Origin: Bacteroidota bacterium
GTDB taxonomy: Bacteria; Bacteroidota; Bacteroidia; Chitinophagales; BACL12
Direction: 5' to 3'
Length of the DNA stretch: 64,000 bases
Assembly: GCA_016706255.1 (NCBI GenBank)
Contig: JADJJZ010000001.1
Coordinates: 124,001 to 188,000, forward strand
Shown here: piece by piece, positions 18,995 through 26,387 of the stretch
Layout: each line of letters begins with the position of its first letter
How positions within the stretch are numbered: the first letter of the stretch is position 1
Made by a program: the position numbers and the translations under genes
Notes under the pieces: model-generated
Told to the model about the DNA's origin: nothing
Database searches by the model: none
Seen by the model: the letters and a program-made list of their open reading frames with translations, nothing else

Positions 18995-19036
18995 TATTCA
19001 TCACTCATTATTCATCACTCATCACTCATCCCTCAT
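18995..19036. repeat. Short ATCACTCATT-type repeat tract overlapping a stop codon
   Basis: Reads on the + strand as repeated TTCATCACTCAT/ATCACTCATC words. On the minus strand it is (GATGAGTGAT)n. The sigma-factor stop codon TGA at 19033-19035 is itself part of the tract. A related tract lies at 23395-23459 in the same position relative to dnaB. Confidence 0.75.
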
Positions 19037-19635
19037 ATTCTCCCCTTTCTTTCAGCCAGTAATTCATATAGAAAATTACGGGCGCGGAAGAGTTGGGCTT
19101 TTACAGTGCCCAGTGGCATATTGAGTTTTTCTGCGATTTCTTCATAACTTAATTCTTCAAAATAGCGCATTTCAATGAGTGTTTTATACTTGGGATTCAG
19201 TTCATCTAAAATGGTGCGCATTAATCCGGCACGCTGATCTTTTATAATTGATTCTTCCGGGTCAAGCGCACTCGTTTTTATTTTGGAGAAGGCATATTTC
19301 GAAGACTCATCATTTTCGTCGTCGAGGCTTAATGTGTGTAATTTCTTTTTACGGATAAAGTCGATGGCATTATTCAGTGCAATTTTAAATAGCCAGGTAC
19401 TGAATGCAAAATCGGGTGTATATTTATCGAGATGTAGAAACGCTTTTCCGAATGCTTCTATCGTTAAATCATCAGCATCATCACGATTGTGCACCATTTT
19501 CAACAACATGTAATTAATCGAATCCTTATATCTTGCCATAAGCACACTATAGGCATGCTGGTCGCCGCTACGGGCTTTTGTAACCAGCTCCATGTCCTCT
19601 TTTGCGCGATCGGAAAGATTTTCGTTTAATCCCAT
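19033..19635 (-). CDS. ECF-type RNA polymerase sigma factor
   Basis: 200 residues: region 2 (about 20-95, with YKDSINYMLLKMVHNRDDAD and FSTWLFKIALNNAIDFIRKK) and region 4 (about 130-190, with YFEELSYEEIAEKLNMPLGT and VKAQLFRARNFLYEL). It directs RNA polymerase to a small regulon. No anti-sigma factor gene is next to it. Instead its start overlaps by 10 bp the end of the glycosyltransferase gene, so the two are translationally coupled. Which stimulus it answers cannot be told. Confidence 0.92.
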   Translation of the reverse strand: MGLNENLSDRAKEDMELVTKARSGDQHAYSVLMARYKDSINYMLLKMVHNRDDADDLTIEAFGKAFLHLDKYTPDFAFSTWLFKIALNNAIDFIRKKKLHTLSLDDENDESSKYAFSKIKTSALDPEESIIKDQRAGLMRTILDELNPKYKTLIEMRYFEELSYEEIAEKLNMPLGTVKAQLFRARNFLYELLAERKGRI

Positions 19636-20750
19636 CTATATTTTGTTTTTACCAATGCCGCCTTAGCGAATCGGAAATAATACCCTATTTGAATAAAATC
19701 GTACCATTCGATATAGGGTTTTAAATCTTTTTCATCCAATTTATTCATTGCCTGCGTAAAGGTATATCTCAACAAAATCCAGCGTAATACAAACGCTGCT
19801 GCAACGATATACCAATAGGCAAAAAGTATGCATAATAAATAAACAGACGTAATCCAGAATAAAATATGCGAAATGGGTTGCAGCCCTAACCAGAATTTAT
19901 GTTTAAAACGATAAAATTTAGCGGTACTCAGGTGACGCGTTTTTTGTTCAATCCACTCGTCTCTGGTTTCTTTTGGTTCCGAATAAGTAAATGCATCGGG
20001 TGTTATAACAATTTCCGTATTGCGTTTAGTAGCGACTTTATTTATAAATAAATCATCATCACCACTCGGAATATGGCGATGATCGAAAAAGCCGTTGGTA
20101 TTAAAAAATAATGTTTTGTTATACGAGAGATTTCTTCCAACCCCCATATAAGGCAAACGTGCAAGGGCAAATGATAAATAATTTATGGCAGTTAAAACTG
20201 TTTCGTACCGTATTCTTCGGTTTAAAGCACCGGGTTGTTTTTCATAAGCGCCATAACCTAAAACAATTTCTTTTCCGCCTGCATATCCGCTAACCATTGT
20301 TTTTAGCCACTGATTGGATGCAGGATAACAATCGGCATCGGTTAATAAAACCAATTCGTTGGCGGCAGCTTTTAAGCCCAATGTTAAAGGGAATTTTTTT
20401 CCGGCCATCATTCTGTTACTGTTACCGGTTTTTGTTCTTTTTAAGCGCGGTTCTTTTTGCGAAAGAAAAAATAAGTATTCTGTAGTACCATCTTCTGAAT
20501 TATCATCTACCACAATCACTTCAAATGCAGGATAATCCTGAGCTAAAATTTTTGGTAAATTCTTTTTCAGATTGGTATCTTCATTTCTTGCGCAAATGAT
20601 AATTGAAACCGGCGGATACTGTGTTACTTGAACAGTTTTCGGTTTGTAATTCGCAAGGCGTAAATAAAAAAACAAAAAATAAAAAAGTTGAAAAAATGCC
20701 GCTCCGCAAAAAATGTAAAATATAAGGATATTAATAAATGACGCTTCCAT
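19626..20750 (-). CDS. Membrane-anchored family 2 glycosyltransferase
   Basis: 374 residues. An N-terminal membrane helix (about 8-28) is followed by a GT-A domain with PVSIIICARNE, the nucleotide-sugar Asp cluster VVDDNSEDGT and the metal-binding LLTDADCYPA, then GDDDLFINKV as the acceptor-side acidic motif. Two more membrane helices (about 285-335) close the protein. It probably adds a sugar to an envelope glycan or lipid at the inner membrane; donor and acceptor are unknown. It is the first gene of a two-gene unit with the ECF sigma factor. A TAACTTTG box lies 13 nt upstream. Confidence 0.85.
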   Translation of the reverse strand: MEASFINILIFYIFCGAAFFQLFYFLFFYLRLANYKPKTVQVTQYPPVSIIICARNEDTNLKKNLPKILAQDYPAFEVIVVDDNSEDGTTEYLFFLSQKEPRLKRTKTGNSNRMMAGKKFPLTLGLKAAANELVLLTDADCYPASNQWLKTMVSGYAGGKEIVLGYGAYEKQPGALNRRIRYETVLTAINYLSFALARLPYMGVGRNLSYNKTLFFNTNGFFDHRHIPSGDDDLFINKVATKRNTEIVITPDAFTYSEPKETRDEWIEQKTRHLSTAKFYRFKHKFWLGLQPISHILFWITSVYLLCILFAYWYIVAAAFVLRWILLRYTFTQAMNKLDEKDLKPYIEWYDFIQIGYYFRFAKAALVKTKYRWD

Positions 20751-20763
20751 AAGTGTGCAGGGG

Positions 20764-20771
20764 CAAAGTTA
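20764..20771 (-). promoter_or_regulatory. Bacteroidota -7 promoter box (TAACTTTG)
   Basis: Exact TAnnTTTG match 13 nt upstream of the glycosyltransferase ATG at 20750. It would drive the glycosyltransferase-sigma factor pair. Confidence 0.5.
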
Positions 20772-20844
20772 GATTATTGATTTGGGGCTCCGCATTTAAG
20801 TTGACAACAGTTCATAACATATAAACAAGGTTTCCACAATTAAG

Positions 20845-20852
20845 TATTTTTG
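20845..20852 (+). promoter_or_regulatory. Bacteroidota -7 promoter box (TATTTTTG) of tgt
   Basis: Exact TAnnTTTG match with only 4 nt between the box and the GTG start of tgt. Transcription would begin at or beside the start codon, implying a leaderless message. Confidence 0.55.
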
Positions 20853-20856
20853 CCCC

Positions 20857-21987
20857 GTGTTTTTTCAGTTAACAACAACAGATTCAGGCTCAAAAGCCCG
20901 TGCCGGTGTAATTCAAACCGATCACGGCTCGATTGAAACGCCCATTTTTATGCCGGTAGGCACCATTGGCACCGTTAAAGGTGTTCATTTTAAGGAGCTC
21001 AAAGAAGATATTTCAGCCCAAATTATATTAGGTAACACCTATCATTTGTATTTGCGCCCCGGAACAGAAACAATTGTTCAGGCAGGGGGATTACATAAAT
21101 TTAATACCTGGCAGGGGCCAATTTTGACTGATAGTGGTGGATTTCAGGTGCATTCATTAGCACAAATCCGTAAAATAAAAGAAGAAGGTGTCACCTTTCA
21201 ATCGCATATTGACGGGTCGAAACATACATTTACGCCTGAAAATGTGATGGATATTCAACGCAAAATCGGTGCTGATATAATTATGGCTTTTGATGAGTGC
21301 ACCCCCTACCCTTGTGAATTTGATTATGCAAAAAAAAGTATGGAGCTCACACATCGCTGGTTAAAAAGATGTGTGGAGCAATTTAATAATACCCAACCAA
21401 TTTATGATTATCGCCAATTTTTATTTCCAATTGTACAAGGCTCAGTGTATAACGATTTAAGGAAACAAAGTGCGGAAGTAATTGCCGGAATGGGTTTGGA
21501 AGGTAATGCCATTGGTGGTTTAAGTGTTGGTGAGCCGCATGAAGAGATGTATGCCATGACAGAAACGGTTTGTGGTATTTTGCCGGAAAACAAACCCCGC
21601 TATTTAATGGGTGTCGGCACCCCTGCAAATATTCTGGAATGTATTTCGTTAGGTATCGATATGTTCGACTGTGTGATGCCAACGCGTAATGGAAGAAATG
21701 GCATGTTGTTTACTGCTGAAGGGATTATAAATATCAAAAACAAAAAATGGGAATCCGATTTTAGTCCGATTGATGCTGACAGTCCGGCTGAAACCAGCCG
21801 ATTACACAGTAAAGCGTTTTTACGTCACTTGTTTGCGAGTGGTGAGCGACTTGGCCCGCAAATTGCCAGTATTCACAATTTGAGTTTTTATTTGTGGCTG
21901 GTGAAGGAAGCAAGAAAACAAATTATTGCAGGCAATTTTACCGGTTGGAAAAAAACCATGATTAAAAAAGTAGCAACACGATTGTGA
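20857..21987 (+). CDS. tgt: tRNA-guanine transglycosylase, zinc-cysteine motif absent
   Basis: Exchanges guanine 34 for preQ1 in GUN-anticodon tRNAs (queuosine pathway). The 376-residue protein has TPIFMPVGTIGTVKG, ILGNTYHLYLRPG, the general-acid Asp in LTDSGGFQ, GGLSVGEP and the nucleophilic Asp in DMFDCVMPTRNGRNG. The usual CxCxxC zinc site, expected just before the AFLRHLF segment, reads S-P-A-E-T-S: all three cysteines are replaced, while the distal His in SIHNL remains. The GTG at 20857 is the only start that gives the full N-terminus. It overlaps the permease gene by 4 bp (GTGA). Confidence 0.93.
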   Translation: MFFQLTTTDSGSKARAGVIQTDHGSIETPIFMPVGTIGTVKGVHFKELKEDISAQIILGNTYHLYLRPGTETIVQAGGLHKFNTWQGPILTDSGGFQVHSLAQIRKIKEEGVTFQSHIDGSKHTFTPENVMDIQRKIGADIIMAFDECTPYPCEFDYAKKSMELTHRWLKRCVEQFNNTQPIYDYRQFLFPIVQGSVYNDLRKQSAEVIAGMGLEGNAIGGLSVGEPHEEMYAMTETVCGILPENKPRYLMGVGTPANILECISLGIDMFDCVMPTRNGRNGMLFTAEGIINIKNKKWESDFSPIDADSPAETSRLHSKAFLRHLFASGERLGPQIASIHNLSFYLWLVKEARKQIIAGNFTGWKKTMIKKVATRL

Positions 21988-23111
21988 AAAAAATTAGTGA
22001 TTATATCTTTTTACCGTTTCGACGCTGGATTAGCATTACGGATATTTACGTAATCAAAAAATTCTTTGTCTCAACTGTATTTGCGCATATCATCATTATT
22101 TCTATAGCCATTGTAATTGACCTTTCTGAAAAAACAGAAAAATTTGTTGAGCGCAGTGCTCCTACCATGGAGATTGTTCAATATTATCTCGATTTTATTC
22201 CGTTTATCACATCTATTCTTGCCCCGCTGCTTATATTTCTGGCAGTGATATTTTTTACTTCCCGCATGGCGTATAACAGCGAAATTATTGCCATGTTTAA
22301 CAGTGGGATGAATTTCAGGCGTTTCCTGCGACCGTATATTTTTTGCGGGATTGCGGCAGTTGCTGTTTTATTATATGCAAATTATTGGATGGTTCCTGAA
22401 ACGAATAAACGCAAATTAGCATTTGAAGATAAATATATTCACGCTCCCAAAAATTACGGAAACAATAAACATCTTAAAATAAATAAAAATACATTTATTT
22501 CACTTGAGCGATTTAAGTTTAAAAATAACGAAGGTTATAATTTTTCGCTGGAAGAATTTAAAGGCAGCGGTGAAAATCGCGAACTGGTCCGGAAAATAAA
22601 TGCATCCAAAATTATTTATTTAAAAGAGCAGGATGCCTGGCGTATTGTTGACTATAAATATTGGGAGATAAAAAGCCCTTCGGAAAAATATACGGAAGGC
22701 AAACAAATGGACACCACACTGAATTTATTACCTAAAGATTTTGATGAAGATATTCGTATTAAAGATGTGTTGAATTACGAAGAGATGGAGGAATATATCG
22801 CAGAAAAAAAGGCTGAAGGAACAGGCGAACTCGAGTACTATACTGTGGAACAATACCGAAGGGCATCTTCAGCAATTTCTGCACTCATTTTAGTAATTAT
22901 GGGTGCTGCTTTGGGTTCAAAAAAAATACGTGGTGGAAACTGGTTTAATATTATTGCCGGTGTGGCTTTAAGTGCATTATATATTTTCTTTATGCAGTTT
23001 TCTACTTCCTTCTCTATTAATAGCGACCTGCATCCGATTATTGGGACTAATATTCCGAATATTCTGTTTGCGTTTGTTGCGTTGTTGCTGGTGCGGTATG
23101 CTAGTAAATGA
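21984..23111 (+). CDS. LptF/LptG-family (YjgP/YjgQ) lipopolysaccharide export permease
   Basis: 375 residues. N-terminal membrane helices (about 25-45, 70-90, 115-135), a large periplasmic beta-jellyroll-type domain (about 150-285) and three C-terminal helices (from about 295) give the arrangement of LptF/LptG, the inner-membrane half of the LPS-extracting ABC transporter. YRRASSAISALILVIMGAAL matches the conserved start of the C-terminal membrane block. Start is the GTG of the GTGA overlap with tgt, so translation is probably coupled. I cannot assign LptF versus LptG from sequence alone. Confidence 0.88.
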   Translation: MKKISDYIFLPFRRWISITDIYVIKKFFVSTVFAHIIIISIAIVIDLSEKTEKFVERSAPTMEIVQYYLDFIPFITSILAPLLIFLAVIFFTSRMAYNSEIIAMFNSGMNFRRFLRPYIFCGIAAVAVLLYANYWMVPETNKRKLAFEDKYIHAPKNYGNNKHLKINKNTFISLERFKFKNNEGYNFSLEEFKGSGENRELVRKINASKIIYLKEQDAWRIVDYKYWEIKSPSEKYTEGKQMDTTLNLLPKDFDEDIRIKDVLNYEEMEEYIAEKKAEGTGELEYYTVEQYRRASSAISALILVIMGAALGSKKIRGGNWFNIIAGVALSALYIFFMQFSTSFSINSDLHPIIGTNIPNILFAFVALLLVRYASK

Positions 23112-23390
23112 AGCTGACAGGGGAACGCTGATGGCGCTGATTTATTTTTTTTGTAGGATGTGTTTGCTGATTGGGGCTGATTACTTTTGAGTATAATTGG
23201 CATGCGTATTATTACAGGGACACTGATTTATTGGTTGGGTATGGATTTTTAACAGCCGAAAATGCAAAGAGGCTGAGGCCGCGAAGGAATACGAAGCGTT
23301 AGTTTACAATTAATTCTCGTTTTTGGATATTTAATTCCAACATAATTAAAATTATTCCTATAAAGCTTAAATTTTAATCTCAATTTTTTA
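23112..23390. other. Degenerate intergenic DNA sharing words with the 15.7-16.2 kb repeat array
   Basis: No gene is seen. The stretch holds GCTGAT-type words (ACGCTGATGGCGCTGATT, TTTGCTGATTGGGGCTGATTA), TTTTTTTGTAGGATGTGTTTGCTGA, which resembles TTTTGTAGGATGTTTGCTTG at 16122, and AATGCAAAGAGGCTGAGGCCGCGAAGG, a decayed relative of the CGCAAAGnnCGCGAAGG module. Confidence 0.55.
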
Positions 23391-23394
23391 TCAT

Positions 23395-23459
23395 CACTCA
23401 TCACTCATCTCGCATCACTCATCTCCTATCACTCATCTCGCATCACGCATCTCGCATCA
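23395..23459. repeat. CATCACTCATCTCG-type degenerate repeat tract at the dnaB stop codon
   Basis: About six degenerate 10-12 bp units (ATCACTCATCTCGC and variants). On the minus strand it reads GATGAGTGATGCGA. The tract begins with the dnaB stop codon TGA (23457-23459) and extends downstream of it. Confidence 0.8.
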
Positions 23460-25004
23460 AAACGGAGGTTCCTCGCTCATGTCGATATTGTCCATATCAT
23501 CCATTTTTGATTTGCGGGTGATGGTTGCTTTATTTTCGGTTATTACGTTTGCAAGTGGTGTGAGATTATTTGGTGTATACATCTCATCGAGGTCAACGAA
23601 TTTGATGAATTTATCTACGAAACGAACACGAACATTTTCCAGGGCACCATTTCTGTGTTTTGCAATCATTACCTCACCGATACCTTTTGTTGGCAAACCA
23701 TTTTCATCTACATCTAAACCATAATATTCAGGGCGATACAAGAAACAAACCAAATCGGCATCCTGCTCAATAGCTCCAGACTCACGTAAATCGGATAACA
23801 TTGGACGTTTGCTGCCTCCACGATCTTCCACTTTACGCGATAACTGAGAAAGTGCAATGATCGGAATATTTAATTCTTTCGCAATTGATTTTAATGAACG
23901 TGAAATTTGACTAATTTCCTGTTCGCGGTTTCCACCACCTTTATTTGAATCGGAAGCGGTCATTAATTGTAAGTAGTCGATTACGACCAGTTGAATATCA
24001 TGTTGCATTTTCAAACGACGACATTTAGCGCGTAATTCAAAAATGTTGATGGCGGGAGTATCATCTATAAAAATTGGTGCTTCACCGAGTTTACCTGATA
24101 ATTTCACCAATTGAACCATTTCATGTTCAGCGAGGTGACCTTTAATAATTTTTTCTGCGGGGATTTCAGTTTCAGCACTTAACAAACGTTTTACCAATTG
24201 TTGCGAGCTCATCTCGAGCGAAAAAATAGCAACACCTTTTTTGAAGTCAACCGCTGCATTTCGCGCAAGTGATAATGTGAACGCGGTTTTACCCATTGCA
24301 GGTCGAGCAGCCACAATAATTAAATCCGATTTCTGCCAACCGCCTGTAACACGATCGAGGGCACTAAATCCGGAAGGACAACCGGTAAGTGAATCTTCAT
24401 GTTTTCTTGCCTCATCAATTTCTTTAATAGTTGCACTTAGCAAATTGTTAATTTCATTATAACTTGTCCGTAAGTTTTTATCAGCAATGTTAAACAGGTT
24501 TTGTTCTGCTTTATCTAATAATTCAAACACGTCGGTAGTGTCTTCATATGAATCGTGCACAATTTCACTGGAAATGCGAATTAATTCGCGCTGAATAAAT
24601 TTTTGCGTAACAATACGTGCATGATGTTCAATATGCGCCGCTGATGCAACACGATTCGTTAATGAGGTAACATAAAATGGTCCGCCTGCTTCTTCCAGCT
24701 GCCCCATTTTTCGTAGTTCTTCAGTAACTGTAAGTAAGTCAATAGGTTGCGTTTTTTCGAATAATCTTCTTATCGCAGAAAAAATAATTCTATGTCTGTC
24801 GTCATAAAAACTTTCAGAACGCAAAATTTCAATGGCATTGGTAACAGCATCCCGGTCGATCATAAACGCCCCTAAAACCGCTTCCTCCAAATCCGGCGCC
24901 TGAGGTGGTACTTTTCCGTACACTACACTCGACAGGTCGGCCTGGTTGCGTTTGCGTTCGTTTCTTTTATATTGATTGGTCTGGTTGTTATCGAAATCTG
25001 CCAT
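23457..25004 (-). CDS. dnaB: Replicative DNA helicase DnaB
   Basis: The hexameric 5'-3' helicase at the replication fork. Of 515 residues, the N-terminal domain (about 25-130) contains PPQAPDLEEAVLGA and RHRIIFSAI. The RecA-like domain carries the Walker A AARPAMGKTAF near 232-242, GVAIFSLEMSSQQLV, the Walker B segment LVVIDYLQLM and the QISRSLKSIAKELNIPII segment, then SDLRESGAIEQDAD. No intein or deletion is seen. A promoter box lies 40 nt upstream and a perfect DnaA box about 180 bp upstream. The stop codon is embedded in a repeat tract. Confidence 0.98.
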   Translation of the reverse strand: MADFDNNQTNQYKRNERKRNQADLSSVVYGKVPPQAPDLEEAVLGAFMIDRDAVTNAIEILRSESFYDDRHRIIFSAIRRLFEKTQPIDLLTVTEELRKMGQLEEAGGPFYVTSLTNRVASAAHIEHHARIVTQKFIQRELIRISSEIVHDSYEDTTDVFELLDKAEQNLFNIADKNLRTSYNEINNLLSATIKEIDEARKHEDSLTGCPSGFSALDRVTGGWQKSDLIIVAARPAMGKTAFTLSLARNAAVDFKKGVAIFSLEMSSQQLVKRLLSAETEIPAEKIIKGHLAEHEMVQLVKLSGKLGEAPIFIDDTPAINIFELRAKCRRLKMQHDIQLVVIDYLQLMTASDSNKGGGNREQEISQISRSLKSIAKELNIPIIALSQLSRKVEDRGGSKRPMLSDLRESGAIEQDADLVCFLYRPEYYGLDVDENGLPTKGIGEVMIAKHRNGALENVRVRFVDKFIKFVDLDEMYTPNNLTPLANVITENKATITRKSKMDDMDNIDMSEEPPF

Positions 25005-25044
25005 TTGATTGTTGTTTGCCGGTTCACTGACTTTGTTGGGACGC

Positions 25045-25052
25045 CAAAAGTA
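25045..25052 (-). promoter_or_regulatory. Bacteroidota -7 promoter box (TACTTTTG) of dnaB
   Basis: TAnnTTTG match on the minus strand, giving a 5' leader of roughly 35 nt before the dnaB ATG at 25004. Confidence 0.5.
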
Positions 25053-25180
25053 TAACGGTTAAAGGCAGTAACCCAATATTTACGTATAAAAATGTTTACA
25101 CAATTCAACCGTTAATTTACCCCCAACTGAGGGGCTGATTTTACTGTAATTTACAATTAAAAAATTTATTTCTCAACGTT

Positions 25181-25189
25181 TTATCCACA
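25181..25189 (+). promoter_or_regulatory. Perfect DnaA-box sequence TTATCCACA
   Basis: Exact 9-mer match to the bacterial DnaA consensus in the 255-bp gap between dnaB and the YitT gene. A looser TTTACACA word lies about 90 bp away. One box alone does not make an origin; it could let DnaA influence dnaB expression. Confidence 0.35.
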
Positions 25190-25259
25190 GCATTTCAAAC
25201 CCGGCAAACGTAATTGAAAGCATCTGCCTGAAACTGAGCGGGTTTAATAATTTGAGGGC

Positions 25260-26243
25260 TCAATCGTGTTTGTGGACACGTTTTTTTATCATGCCGCCTT
25301 TGGTATCGCGAATTGAACTCATTACGATAAAGGCATCCTTGTCAATTTTTTCGATTTCCGAGTTGAGTTTACTTACTTCGAGGCGTGTAACCACTGTGTA
25401 TACGATATCTATAGCATTGTTTGAATGTCCGTGAGTGCCATAACCGCTTTTACCGTTTATAATTGTAACGCCGCGTCCTAGTTTTTCGGTAATCATTTTC
25501 CGGATGGTTTCTGAGCGTTTGGATATCACGGTTACACCAGTGTATTCTTCTATACCTTCCAAAATAAAATCAACTGTTTTTGAAGCAGCGAGGTAGGTTA
25601 AAATGGAATACATTGCTGTTTCCAGTGATAATACGTAAGCAGCTACAGAAAATATGATGATATTAATAATTAAAATAATATCGCCCACACTGGTACCAAT
25701 TCGTTTACTGATATTTATTGCTAAAACTTCGGTGCCATCAATAACACCCCCTCCCCTCATCGCTAAACCAATTCCAATACCTAAAAAGAAACCTCCAAAA
25801 ATGGCGACCAGTAATTTATCTTCTGTAATAATCGGATAAGGAATAACGGCAACAGCGATAGCTAATGCTATAATACCCAAAATTGTTTTGATAGCAAATT
25901 CATTCCCAATCGTTTTAAATCCTAAAAAAACAAATGGTAGATTTATAATTATCAATAAAATTGGCAGTGGCAAATTTGATATTTCCGCAATTAATAATGA
26001 GATGCCGACTGCGCCGCCGTCGATAAATTCGCTAGGCAGCAAAAAACTTTTTAATCCAAAGCCTGCACTCAAAACACCCAATAACAACAGAATACCACTC
26101 TTAAGATTAAATTTTACATTTATTTTCAGGATTTGTATCCTACGCGCCAGTTCATACTGCGTAACCGTTGTGGCTGTTTTCCCTTTTCGCTTTAAATCTT
26201 TAAATACATTATTTATAAATACTTTTTTCCACCATGAATTCAT
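25260..26243 (-). CDS. YitT-family membrane protein with DUF2179 domain
   Basis: 327 residues. About 55 N-terminal cytoplasmic residues precede six membrane helices (about 50-225) with the family pattern FLLPSEFIDGGAVGIS, LPFVFLGF and GGFFLGIGIGLAMRGGGVIDG. A cytoplasmic DUF2179 domain follows (VISKRSETIRKMI, GRGVTIINGKSGY) and ends in KGGMIKKRVHKHD. The family's transport substrate is not established. Unusually for this phylum, the ATG at 26243 is preceded by AAGGAGGAAT, a strong Shine-Dalgarno sequence, which fixes the start. Confidence 0.9.
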   Translation of the reverse strand: MNSWWKKVFINNVFKDLKRKGKTATTVTQYELARRIQILKINVKFNLKSGILLLLGVLSAGFGLKSFLLPSEFIDGGAVGISLLIAEISNLPLPILLIIINLPFVFLGFKTIGNEFAIKTILGIIALAIAVAVIPYPIITEDKLLVAIFGGFFLGIGIGLAMRGGGVIDGTEVLAINISKRIGTSVGDIILIINIIIFSVAAYVLSLETAMYSILTYLAASKTVDFILEGIEEYTGVTVISKRSETIRKMITEKLGRGVTIINGKSGYGTHGHSNNAIDIVYTVVTRLEVSKLNSEIEKIDKDAFIVMSSIRDTKGGMIKKRVHKHD

Positions 26244-26387
26244 ATTCCTCCTTTTTTTTGCCTGATGTGTTCAAAAATAATAAAACGAAGGTGAGGAAAC
26301 AAATCCAAACAGGATTAAATTGAAAATTGAATAAAAATTAACTATAATAAATATGAAACGGCAAATATGAAGGAAGAAAAAAATAAT

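Noticed and set aside
18995..19036. Rho-independent terminator of the sigma-factor gene.
   Set aside because: The tract has no inverted repeat and no T-run; it is a direct repeat.
25005..25259. Replication origin.
   Set aside because: Only one perfect DnaA box; no dnaA, no AT-rich 13-mer cluster or box array, and no skew could be computed here.
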